A stretch of DNA of 11,172 nucleotides from assembly GCA_002405555.1 (NCBI GenBank), contig DHMA01000136.1, forward strand, positions 1 through 11,172, given 5' to 3'. Source of the DNA: Opitutia bacterium UBA4654 (lineage in GTDB: Bacteria; Verrucomicrobiota; Verrucomicrobiia; Opitutales; Intestinicryptomonadaceae). Positions 1 through 7,299 of this stretch are shown one piece after another. Each line of letters begins with the position of its first letter. Within the stretch, counting starts at the first letter, position 1. The notes under the pieces are model-generated. The model saw only the letters and a program-made list of their open reading frames with translations. It did not search any database and was not told the origin of the DNA. The position numbers and the translations under genes were made by a program.

Positions 1-1941
1 TTCCGCCAGCAGGGCGCGGAACGCGGGCAAAACCAGCAGCAGCGGCGCGACAACCGCAACGACAACCGCCAACAGCAGAAACAGCAAAAGCAGAAAAAGC
101 CGCGCTGGTCGCAAAACGGCGAGTCCGATTTCATAAACCCCGCCGACCTCCCCGAATGGTTCGCGCTAAGAAACGAAGCCGCGCTTAAAAACTGGCTCGC
201 GCAGGTATTTTTCGGAATGCCGCCCTTCCCCGAATCTTTCGAAACGGCGATTCCCGTAAACCCGTCCGAAACGCCCGACGACGAACATCAGGCGCGGGAA
301 CAGGCGGAATCCGCAACGGAAACGGATGCCGCGCCCGACGCAAACGCGGCGCAGGCCGAAGCGCAATCGCAAACGCAAGCCGAAAACGAAAACGCGGACT
401 CATCGCAAGCCGAATCTCCCGAAGCCGACGCGACGCCCGAAGCGGAAGAACCCGCAAAAAAGAGCGTTGCCGACATGAATTATTGGGAGCTGATGGTAAA
501 CGCCAACGACTCCGCCGTGAAAAAATACGGCCTCGAAAAAGCGGCGGGCGACGCGGAAAAACCGCAATCCGCCGCCGAAAACGGCGCGGACTCCGCGGCG
601 CAAAGCGGAGGGGAAGCGGCGGAATTTTCGGAGGGCACGACGCTCGAAATCGACGGCTGCGGCGCGATAGAGTCGCTCGCAGACTTCGGCGAAATTTTGA
701 AGCTGGGCATTCGCGAAATCCGCGAAAAATTCGCGAAACTCGGCGTCCCCTATCGCGCGGGAGTCGGCAAGGCGGAGCTTGTTGCCGACTACTTCAAACA
801 CGCGTTCGCGCTCAAAAAGCTCGTGCGCGTGCGCGGCACTCTCGACGTGTTCGAAGACGGCTTCGGCGGCGCGATAACGTTCGCGTCGGAAAATTACAGG
901 CTCGGCAGGAACTCTGTGTACGTTCCGCAAATGTTCGTGGACAAATACGGGCTGAAGCGCGGGCACACCGTCGGCGCGCTCGCAATGCCGCCGCGCGAGT
1001 TCGGGCGCGAAAACTGCCCCATTGCGGTGGCAATCACTTCCGTCATGGACGGCGACCCCGAAAAGGCGAAAAACACCGTCCCCTTCACCGACCTTACACC
1101 CTACTACCCCACGCGCAGAATCATTCTGGAATCGACGGGAGAACCCGAAAACCTCTCGATGCGGGCGGTCGATTTGCTGACGCCAATCGGCTTCGGACAG
1201 CGCGCGCTAATCGTCGCGCCGCCGCGCACGGGCAAGACCGTGCTCATGCAGGGAATGGCGAAGTCGATACGCCGCAACGCGCCCGACGCGCACCTCATAA
1301 TACTGCTCGTTGACGAACGCCCAGAGGAAGTGACGGACTTCAAGCGGAACGTGGACGCGGAGGTTGTGGCGTCCACATTCGACGAAGAGGCGTCGAGCCA
1401 CGTCCACGCGGCGGAGATGGTCGTAAGCCGCGCGCGCCGAATGGTCGAACGCGGGCTTGACGTCGTGATTCTGCTCGACTCAATCACAAGGCTCGCAAGG
1501 GCTTACAACGCGCTCATGCCGAACGGCGGTCGCACGATGTCGGGCGGCGTAGAGGCGAACGCCCTGCAAAAGCCGAAAAAATTCTTCGGCTCGGCAAGAA
1601 ACATCGAAGGCGGAGGGTCGCTGACAATCATAGGAACGGCGCTCGTCGAAACGGGGAGCAAAATGGACGAAGTCATCTTCGAGGAATTCAAGGGAACGGG
1701 CAATCTGGAACTGCACCTCGACCGCGCCCTTTCCGACAAGCGCATTTTCCCCGCAATCAACATCGAAAAGAGCGGAACGCGCAAGGAGGAACTGCTCTAC
1801 CACCCCGACGAAATGTCGAAAATCTACGCCCTGCGCCGCGCAATGAAAGGCGTGCCCGCAACCGACGCCATGGAAATGCTCGTCCAGCGGCTCAAAAAGG
1901 TGCGGACAAACGTGGAATTTTTGCTGGGATTGAACAGATAG
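1..1941 (+). CDS. rho: Transcription termination factor Rho with long low-complexity N-terminal extension (5' end outside window)
   Basis: Rho is a hexameric RNA-dependent ATPase/helicase that loads on untranslated RNA and releases RNA polymerase. The frame is open from base 1, so the ATG at 217 is probably internal; 646 residues are visible, against about 420 for E. coli Rho. Residue numbers count from base 1. Residues 1-35 are rich in Gln, Asn, Arg and Lys. About 75-225 is an Ala/Glu/Gln-rich, mostly acidic low-complexity stretch. About 235-267 resembles the Rho N-terminal helical domain, and about 276-330 the RNA-binding OB fold (DGFG, then Tyr307 in VYVP). The ATPase core is textbook: Walker A APPRTGKT (406-413), LLVDERPEEV, Walker B VVILLDSITRLARAYN (Asp493), the GGVEANAL loop, EEFKGTGN, and the arginine-finger segment SGTRKEELL (Arg594). 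In the OB fold the second Phe of E. coli DGFGF is Gly290. The stop is followed by a 27-bp gap to the next gene with no terminator. Family assignment is very secure; only the true start is unknown. Confidence 0.97.
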   Translation, partial: FRQQGAERGQNQQQRRDNRNDNRQQQKQQKQKKPRWSQNGESDFINPADLPEWFALRNEAALKNWLAQVFFGMPPFPESFETAIPVNPSETPDDEHQAREQAESATETDAAPDANAAQAEAQSQTQAENENADSSQAESPEADATPEAEEPAKKSVADMNYWELMVNANDSAVKKYGLEKAAGDAEKPQSAAENGADSAAQSGGEAAEFSEGTTLEIDGCGAIESLADFGEILKLGIREIREKFAKLGVPYRAGVGKAELVADYFKHAFALKKLVRVRGTLDVFEDGFGGAITFASENYRLGRNSVYVPQMFVDKYGLKRGHTVGALAMPPREFGRENCPIAVAITSVMDGDPEKAKNTVPFTDLTPYYPTRRIILESTGEPENLSMRAVDLLTPIGFGQRALIVAPPRTGKTVLMQGMAKSIRRNAPDAHLIILLVDERPEEVTDFKRNVDAEVVASTFDEEASSHVHAAEMVVSRARRMVERGLDVVILLDSITRLARAYNALMPNGGRTMSGGVEANALQKPKKFFGSARNIEGGGSLTIIGTALVETGSKMDEVIFEEFKGTGNLELHLDRALSDKRIFPAINIEKSGTRKEELLYHPDEMSKIYALRRAMKGVPATDAMEMLVQRLKKVRTNVEFLLGLNR

Positions 1942-1968
1942 CCGCGCTTTGCAAACGCAAAAAATACC

Positions 1969-3102
1969 ATGAAGCGAAGAAAATTTTTACAATCCGCCGC
2001 GCTCTCGCTGGGCGCGCTGCCCGCCTGCACGGCATTGGACGAATCGCCAACGGACAACTTCCGCAAAGTCGCGGGCGTTGGACGCGCTCCGTCGGGCGGC
2101 GACCCGCGCATCAGGGGCGCGTTCCCGATTCTTTCCGTTCCGTTCCTCGAATCGGGCGCGGTTGACTACGCCACTCTCGAAAAGGAGGCGAAATTCGTCG
2201 CGGAATGCGGCTGTCAGGGAATGATTTTCCCGCAATCCGACGACGGAGTCGATTTGCTTTCGACGGACGAGAAACTCGCGGGAATGGAGGCGGTCGTCCG
2301 CGCCGCCCAAAACACTTCGACCACCGCGACGCTCGGCTGCGAGGGCGAAAATACCGAAGAGATGGTTATATGCGCCGAACACGCCGAAAAGCTCGCGACA
2401 AAATATCCCTCCGCAAACGTCGCGATTATATCGCGCCCGCCCGACGACGGCAAAACAGAGGACGATTTGCGTAAATACTATCTCGAACTCGAAAAGCGCG
2501 TAAACCGTCCCGTGATTATCCAAACGGGCGGAGGAGTCGCGTACGGGGGCGTCGCGCCGTCGGTTGAGCTGCTCTTGGAGCTTGCAAAGCGCAACCCAAA
2601 GGTTTTCGGATACATCAAGGAGGAATCCGGCGACTGCAACAGCCGAATGGCTCTGGAAATCGCAAAAAAGCCGCTTGTCCACACGGTTTTCAGCGCGTGG
2701 GGCAGCTACCAGTGGGTTCACCAAGCCCGCAGAATCGGCACGGAGGGCGTGATTACGGAGCGTTCCGCCTACGCCGATTTGCTTGCCTACATTTGGGAGC
2801 AACTCGAAAACGGCGACAAAGACGGAACTCTCACCGACGCTTGGGCGAAGTATGTTATGATGCTCAATTTAAAGGATTACATACGCGCAGACCAACTGCG
2901 CGGACACCACCTCTATGTTCTCCAAAAGCGCGGAATTTTCAGGAATCTGCTATCGCGCGAGTTCGAGTGGAAAAACGGGAAACGGATAATTCCAAAAAAT
3001 ATAATTCTCCGAGAGCTGAAACTTACGCAGGAGCAGAAAGACGAGGTCGAAACGTGTTTTGCGGCGTTGGCCCCCTATTTGAAAGTCAACGCAAAGGCAT
3101 AA
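1969..3102 (+). CDS. Exported DapA/NanA-fold family protein with atypical active site
   Basis: A 377-residue protein of the dihydrodipicolinate synthase / N-acetylneuraminate lyase superfamily (class I aldolase TIM barrel). The N-terminus KRRKFLQ followed by a short hydrophobic run to LPAC (Cys20) looks like a twin-arginine export signal, perhaps with a weak lipobox. The barrel begins near residue 49 (RGAFPILSVPFLESGAVDY, typical of the family). Lys217 in VFGYIKEES sits where the Schiff-base lysine belongs. The usual TTGE-type loop is replaced by FPQSDD (88-92), and the usual YNxP catalytic-Tyr motif by IIQTGGGVAYGG (183-194), so Gln185 stands where the Tyr would be. The C-terminus carries about 80 residues of helices, as in the family. 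The start is the only ATG after the upstream in-frame stop; no Shine-Dalgarno sequence is visible. It may be co-transcribed with rho, and a strong terminator follows. The fold is confident; the reaction is unknown, and calling it DapA would be misleading. Confidence 0.88.
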   Translation: MKRRKFLQSAALSLGALPACTALDESPTDNFRKVAGVGRAPSGGDPRIRGAFPILSVPFLESGAVDYATLEKEAKFVAECGCQGMIFPQSDDGVDLLSTDEKLAGMEAVVRAAQNTSTTATLGCEGENTEEMVICAEHAEKLATKYPSANVAIISRPPDDGKTEDDLRKYYLELEKRVNRPVIIQTGGGVAYGGVAPSVELLLELAKRNPKVFGYIKEESGDCNSRMALEIAKKPLVHTVFSAWGSYQWVHQARRIGTEGVITERSAYADLLAYIWEQLENGDKDGTLTDAWAKYVMMLNLKDYIRADQLRGHHLYVLQKRGIFRNLLSREFEWKNGKRIIPKNIILRELKLTQEQKDEVETCFAALAPYLKVNAKA

Positions 3103-3185
3103 AAAGAGGTCTTGCAAGCTACCCCCAAAACGGGCGGAGAACCGGCGGGGCAATCTGGCCTGCTTGATGCTATTTTGGATACACG
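3103..3185 (+). other. 3' untranslated stretch between the DapA-like gene and its terminator
   Basis: These 83 bases follow the stop codon and lead into a strong terminator hairpin. They show no convincing reading frame of their own, because the overlapping frame 2697-3167 is an out-of-frame shadow of the upstream gene. There is some potential pairing between a C-run (about 3122-3126) and a later G-run (about 3146-3150). I could not match the stretch to a tRNA, SRP RNA, tmRNA or any riboswitch class I know. It is most simply a long 3' UTR, but it could also yield a small RNA ending at the terminator. Confidence 0.4.
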
Positions 3186-3214
3186 CGTCCGACGGAAACG
3201 TCGGGCGTTTTTTT
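3186..3214 (+). terminator. Intrinsic (Rho-independent) terminator after the DapA-like gene
   Basis: CGTCCGACG (3186-3194) pairs with CGTCGGGCG (3199-3207) across a GAAA tetraloop, with one internal T-G wobble. Seven T residues follow directly (3208-3214). This is a canonical intrinsic terminator on the + strand. It would end the transcript that covers the DapA-like gene, and possibly rho, about 110 bases past the stop codon. Confidence 0.9.
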
Positions 3215-3240
3215 GCGCCCGCCCGCCGCGACTCATTCGA

Positions 3241-3269
3241 TTGACATAATGGAATTTTTCGGGTTTGCT
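3241..3269 (+). promoter_or_regulatory. Possible promoter for the lipoprotein gene
   Basis: The sequence TTGACATAAT (3241-3250) lies between the upstream terminator and the lipoprotein start, where a promoter is expected. TTGACA (3241-3246) is a perfect -35 hexamer, but 17 bases on there is only TTTGCT (3264-3269), a poor -10. That pairing would start the RNA almost at the ATG and give a leaderless message. Alternatively CATAAT (3244-3249) is a good -10 without a recognisable -35. The placement supports a promoter here, but I cannot say which reading is right. Confidence 0.35.
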
Positions 3270-3276
3270 TCCGTTT

Positions 3277-6200
3277 ATGAGCACACCGAAGCCCCTGCAA
3301 CTGCCCGCAATTCTTTTCGCCGCCGCGCAAATTTTCTGCGCGTGCTCAAAGGAGACGCCGCCGCCGATTTACGACGCCCCGCTTTTCGAGTCGCAGGCGG
3401 ACTTCAAGGAAAAGCGCACGCTCGATTTTGTCTGCGCAAAGAATTTCTCCGCAGTCGGCGCGGCGGTCGGATTTTCGGAAACAAAAAACGTCGCGCGGCT
3501 GTTTTTTACCGACCTGCAACGCGCGTTCACGGAAGTCGATTTTTTCGCCGACGGCAAAAAGCGCAAAATTGTTTCGCGCAAATCCGCCGACGCAAACTCG
3601 GCGCGGTTCGCCCTCGAAAACGGCGGCATGCTCTCCCTCAAAAAGCTCGAAAACGGCATGATGAAATTCCGCGCGGAATTCGAAAACGCGCGGGAGGTTT
3701 CGATGTCGTTTATAATGCCCAACGAATTTTTCGCGGCAACAACCGCCGACATCGGCGGCGCGCGCTTTGCGGTTTCGGACAACTCGGCGAAGCCCCCGCG
3801 CGAAAGCTTCGAAAACTTCGGGAAAATCACGCTCCGCGCCGACACGCGCGAAAACGCGTTCTCTATTTCCGACGCAAAAGGCGGAGCGTCGTGCAGACTC
3901 TCGTTCGGAAAAAATTTCGCCACTCTTGCGGTCTCGTCAAAGGGCGGGCTGGAGCTTGATTTCGATTTCGGCTCGGAAAAAATATTCTCGCCCGCGCCGC
4001 CCGAAAGGGAGTCGAGCACGAAAATCGGGCACATAGACTACTGGCTCGAAGAACGCGCGGCGCTGCCCGACACGCGCGGGAAAAACCTCCTGCAAAATCC
4101 GTCGTTCGAGGCGGGGCTTCGCAACATGGCGTTCAGGCACTTTCTGATGCCGACCCAAAACAGAAAACTTTGGGAAATCAAGCCCGTGCGCGTTTGCGAA
4201 ACCGACGCAAAGTTCGGCAAAAAATCCCTCGAAATATTCTCCGACTCGCCGAAAGCGCACTTGGCGCAAAAGATTACGACGTCGTCGGTCGCGCTCGAAA
4301 AGGGCGTGTACACGTTCAGCGTCTGGGCGAAGTCGGACACCGACGGGCAGTCGCTGACGGTCTCGCTCGCCGACGCGGGCAGGCTGTACGACAGGAAAAA
4401 CTGGCGCGAAAAAACCTTCAAACTCGGCCGCGACTGGCGGCGTTTCGAGTTCACGTTCGAAGTGGACGCGCCGCAAATTTCGCCGCTCGTGTTCGGGGCG
4501 TCCTCCGCCCTCCCCGCAGTGTGCAGGCTCGACGGCATGCAGCTCGAACGCGGAGCAAAGGCGACCGACTTCGAAGCTCCGTCGGCGGACGTGTTTTTCG
4601 AATCCGATTTCGAGAACAACCTGATTGAGCGCGGCAAGCCCGCGGGCGCAAGGCTCGTTGCGGTCGCCGCCCCGAACGCGAGGGGGAAAATCGATGCGGA
4701 GATTTTCGACTTCTTCGGCGAGCGCGTGTTTTCGGAAAGTTTCGAATTCGTCTGCGGCGCGGACGGCGCGGCAAAGATTCCGCTTGCGGTCGAAAAGCTC
4801 GACCGCGGACTGTTCGTGCTGAAAACCCGCGCGGCGGCGGACGGCGGAAGCGAACGCTACGAAATATCGCGCTTTGCCGTCGTTGATTTTCTCGAAAACA
4901 AACACAGGCACAAAAACCTGTTTGTGGACACCTACGTTGACCCGCTCAGCACGCAGCAGAATTTTCCCGAAATTCTGGCGTGGTACAAAAAGCTCGGATA
5001 CGGCGCGCGCGCCGGCTACACGAACCGCGACAACCTGATTTCGCGCGAGGCTAAAAAATACGGAATAGACTCGCTAAGCTCGCCCGTCGGCAGAATCACG
5101 CGCGACAAACAGATTGGCAGGGCGTTCGTGTTCCTCGAAAACACGAACTGGTTTTCGCTTCCGAACATGTGGTGGAAAAAGGCGCTGCTGCTCGACGATT
5201 TCAGGCGCGACGGCGGAGACCTCACGCCCGAATATCTGGCGAAAGTCGAAAAGGTCGCCGAGTACATCGCGCGGAAATACGACGGCGTCGGGGTTTGGGA
5301 AAACGCGGTCGAGCCGGAAGGCGCGATGAAATATTTTGCGAACCCCGTGTTTGCCGCGCGCGAAAATTTCGAAAAGTTCGTCGAGATTGAATGCGCCGTG
5401 GCGAGGGGCGTAAGAAAGGGAAATCCGTCGGCGCGGCTCTCCACAAGCATTACGTCCACCCTCGCCCGCGACGACAGAATAAGGTTCTTCGACAGACTCC
5501 TCGAAGAGACCCGCAAACGCGGAATAAAATACGACTGCGCGGGAGCGCACATCTACCGCGGCGCGCCCGAATATCCGCGCCCCACCCTCGACGAAAAATA
5601 CGAAAGCCTCTTTGCCGTCTTCAAAAAACACGGCTACGAAAACATCGACGTCTACTCGCCTGAGGGCATGCACTGGCTGCCCGTGCACTGCTACGACGTG
5701 CCGTTTATAACCGATTTGGAGCGGCGGGCAAAGCCCCTGCGCGGCGTGCTTCCGTACACCTACGACATCGGGCACGGCGAAAGGCTTGCAACCGCCCTGC
5801 GCGCGCGCACTTGGCTTGTGGGCTTGAAGTACGCGAACATAAAATCGATGAACGCCTCGAACTACGGGGTGTCGCAGATGGACGCAACGCTTTCGCCCTA
5901 CGCGTATCACATTGTGCCGAACACGCTCGGCAATCTTCTGGGAGATTCGGATTTCCTCTTCGAATTGAAGCTCTTTGCCGACACGCGCTGTTTTGTATTC
6001 GACGACGGCGCGGGCAAGGCGGTTGCCGCAATCTGGGCGTGCAAAAAGGAGTTCGACAGGGGGACAATGCGCCCGCCCGAAATGTCGTTTGCCGCGCCGC
6101 GCGGAACGGAGCTTTTCGACATCATGGGGCATGAAAGAAGCTTCGACAAAAACGCCGACGGCTCCGACCGCCTGCGCCTCTCGATTTTCCCCGTATTCCT

Positions 6201-7233
6201 GAGGGCGGCAAACGCGGGCGAACTGGCGGCGGCGTTGAAGTCGGCGAAGTGGAAATCCAACGCGCCGATTCTGCCGAAGATAAAGTTCGCGCCGGTTTCG
6301 GCGGGCAAATTTTCGGTCTCGGCGGACAACCCCTACACCGCCGAAATGCGCGGAAAAATCGGGCTTCGCGGCGACTCCCAAAACTTTGCGATTGCCGAAA
6401 ACGACGCGCGGAAATTCGTCTTTTCCGCGCCCGCGAAAATCGTCGACACCGCTATAAAAAAGTTCGCCGAAAAAATTTCGCTCTCGCTCTCGTCGCCCGT
6501 AAAGCGCGACTTCACCTACGCAAAAAGCTTCCGCGCTCTCCTCGTAAAAAATACGCGCGAAGACTTCGGCGAAATCGGCAAAAATTGGGACAAATGGGAG
6601 GGCGTTCCGCTTATAAGGCTCGACAACATGAGACGCTCCGAAAAGCTGTGGAGCAGGGGAATCAACCCGACGGCGGCGCAGTTTTCCGCGGGCTACAAAA
6701 TTCTGCGCGACGCCGACAAGCTGCGGATTGCAGTCTTTGTGCGCGACGACAAATTCCTCGAAGCCGACGGCGACTCCGCCGACGCGGGAGCGCATGCCGA
6801 CGCCGTCGAGATTGTTTTCGACCCCCTTGCCGACGCCGCCGACACGCCCGAAGAACGGAGGCTCGGCGCGGACGACTGGCACTTCAAAATCTGGAAGACG
6901 AAAGGCTCGGACGAAGCGAAAATTTACAGGCTGTCCGTGCCCGACGTGCAGCTTACGCTCGGCATTCTCGGCGCAAAAGTGCACACGTTCGCCGACGACG
7001 TCAGGGGCGCGTTCAGAAAGACGGACGGCGGATACACGCTCGAACTCGAATTCGAAGCCACCGCAATTCTTCCGCAAAAGCTCGCCGCCAACGCCGTAAT
7101 GGGAATAGGCGTAATCGTTGACGACTTCGACGACCCCGACTCGCCCGAAGCCGACGCGCGGCTTACCAATTCCGCGGCGAAGGCGAAAATAGAATCCACG
7201 CCGTCGGAATTTCCGCTCGCGGTTTTCGAATAA
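3277..7233 (+). CDS. Large modular surface lipoprotein: CBM4/9-like domain, diverged glycosidase-like barrel, C-terminal CBM9-like domain
   Basis: A 1318-residue exported protein, probably acting on polysaccharide at the cell surface. The N-terminus has a hydrophobic stretch ending FCAC-SKE, a probable lipobox with lipidated Cys23. About 30-260 is a beta-rich region I do not recognise. About 269-441 is a CBM4/9-like jelly roll (NLLQNPSFEAG at its start, YTFSVWAKS in the middle, GMQLERGAKATDF at its end). About 442-535 looks like an Ig-type sandwich. About 540-900 resembles a glycosidase TIM barrel: WENAVEPEG (Glu675, Glu679 and Glu681 are acid/base candidates), AGAHIYRG, and YSPEG with Glu796 as candidate nucleophile. 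Beta-rich segments follow, then a CBM9-like domain (about 1106-1318) with a LRIAVFVRDD strand and AVEIVFDP. The ATG at 3277 is preferred because it opens the signal peptide; a TTG at 3265 would add four residues. No Shine-Dalgarno sequence is visible. Export and carbohydrate binding are likely; catalysis is plausible but the family is unassigned. Confidence 0.85.
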   Translation: MSTPKPLQLPAILFAAAQIFCACSKETPPPIYDAPLFESQADFKEKRTLDFVCAKNFSAVGAAVGFSETKNVARLFFTDLQRAFTEVDFFADGKKRKIVSRKSADANSARFALENGGMLSLKKLENGMMKFRAEFENAREVSMSFIMPNEFFAATTADIGGARFAVSDNSAKPPRESFENFGKITLRADTRENAFSISDAKGGASCRLSFGKNFATLAVSSKGGLELDFDFGSEKIFSPAPPERESSTKIGHIDYWLEERAALPDTRGKNLLQNPSFEAGLRNMAFRHFLMPTQNRKLWEIKPVRVCETDAKFGKKSLEIFSDSPKAHLAQKITTSSVALEKGVYTFSVWAKSDTDGQSLTVSLADAGRLYDRKNWREKTFKLGRDWRRFEFTFEVDAPQISPLVFGASSALPAVCRLDGMQLERGAKATDFEAPSADVFFESDFENNLIERGKPAGARLVAVAAPNARGKIDAEIFDFFGERVFSESFEFVCGADGAAKIPLAVEKLDRGLFVLKTRAAADGGSERYEISRFAVVDFLENKHRHKNLFVDTYVDPLSTQQNFPEILAWYKKLGYGARAGYTNRDNLISREAKKYGIDSLSSPVGRITRDKQIGRAFVFLENTNWFSLPNMWWKKALLLDDFRRDGGDLTPEYLAKVEKVAEYIARKYDGVGVWENAVEPEGAMKYFANPVFAARENFEKFVEIECAVARGVRKGNPSARLSTSITSTLARDDRIRFFDRLLEETRKRGIKYDCAGAHIYRGAPEYPRPTLDEKYESLFAVFKKHGYENIDVYSPEGMHWLPVHCYDVPFITDLERRAKPLRGVLPYTYDIGHGERLATALRARTWLVGLKYANIKSMNASNYGVSQMDATLSPYAYHIVPNTLGNLLGDSDFLFELKLFADTRCFVFDDGAGKAVAAIWACKKEFDRGTMRPPEMSFAAPRGTELFDIMGHERSFDKNADGSDRLRLSIFPVFLRAANAGELAAALKSAKWKSNAPILPKIKFAPVSAGKFSVSADNPYTAEMRGKIGLRGDSQNFAIAENDARKFVFSAPAKIVDTAIKKFAEKISLSLSSPVKRDFTYAKSFRALLVKNTREDFGEIGKNWDKWEGVPLIRLDNMRRSEKLWSRGINPTAAQFSAGYKILRDADKLRIAVFVRDDKFLEADGDSADAGAHADAVEIVFDPLADAADTPEERRLGADDWHFKIWKTKGSDEAKIYRLSVPDVQLTLGILGAKVHTFADDVRGAFRKTDGGYTLELEFEATAILPQKLAANAVMGIGVIVDDFDDPDSPEADARLTNSAAKAKIESTPSEFPLAVFE

Positions 7234-7244
7234 ATTTGCCGCAA

Positions 7245-7284
7245 AAAAAACGCGCCGCATTTTTAAATTTGCGGCGCGTTTTTT
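7245..7284. terminator. Bidirectional terminator between convergent genes
   Basis: CGCGCCGCA (7251-7259) pairs perfectly with TGCGGCGCG (7270-7278) around a 10-base AT-rich loop. An A-run (7243-7250) and a T-run (7279-7284) flank the stem. On the + strand the hairpin is followed by six T; on the - strand it is followed by eight. It lies 11 bases past the lipoprotein stop (7233) and 15 bases beyond the stop of the - strand glycosidase (7300), so one element can end both converging transcripts. Confidence 0.92.
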
Positions 7285-7299
7285 CGGGCGTAGGCGGAC

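Noticed and set aside
483..1313. 276-residue Arg-rich + strand frame inside rho
   Set aside because: It is a frame-shifted reading of the rho core with Arg and Ala dominating, and no domain; the rho frame explains this region.
217..1941. rho starting at the ATG at 217
   Set aside because: The same frame is open back to base 1 with no stop and encodes the Q/N/R/K-rich stretch seen in extended Rho proteins, and no Shine-Dalgarno site precedes 217. The start is more likely outside the window.
3103..3214. Known riboswitch, tRNA, SRP RNA or tmRNA in the gap after the DapA-like gene
   Set aside because: I found no T-loop, SRP tetraloop motif, tmRNA end or riboswitch core. Only the terminator hairpin is well supported.
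3265..3276. TTG start for the lipoprotein at 3265
   Set aside because: It would add MLPF ahead of a normal signal peptide start and lacks a Shine-Dalgarno site; the ATG at 3277 is simpler.
5074..7260. 728-residue antisense reading frame on the - strand
   Set aside because: It is an antisense image of the lipoprotein gene. It is rich in Arg, Val and Phe, has no recognisable domain, and runs across the terminator hairpin. GC-rich codon bias leaves such frames open.
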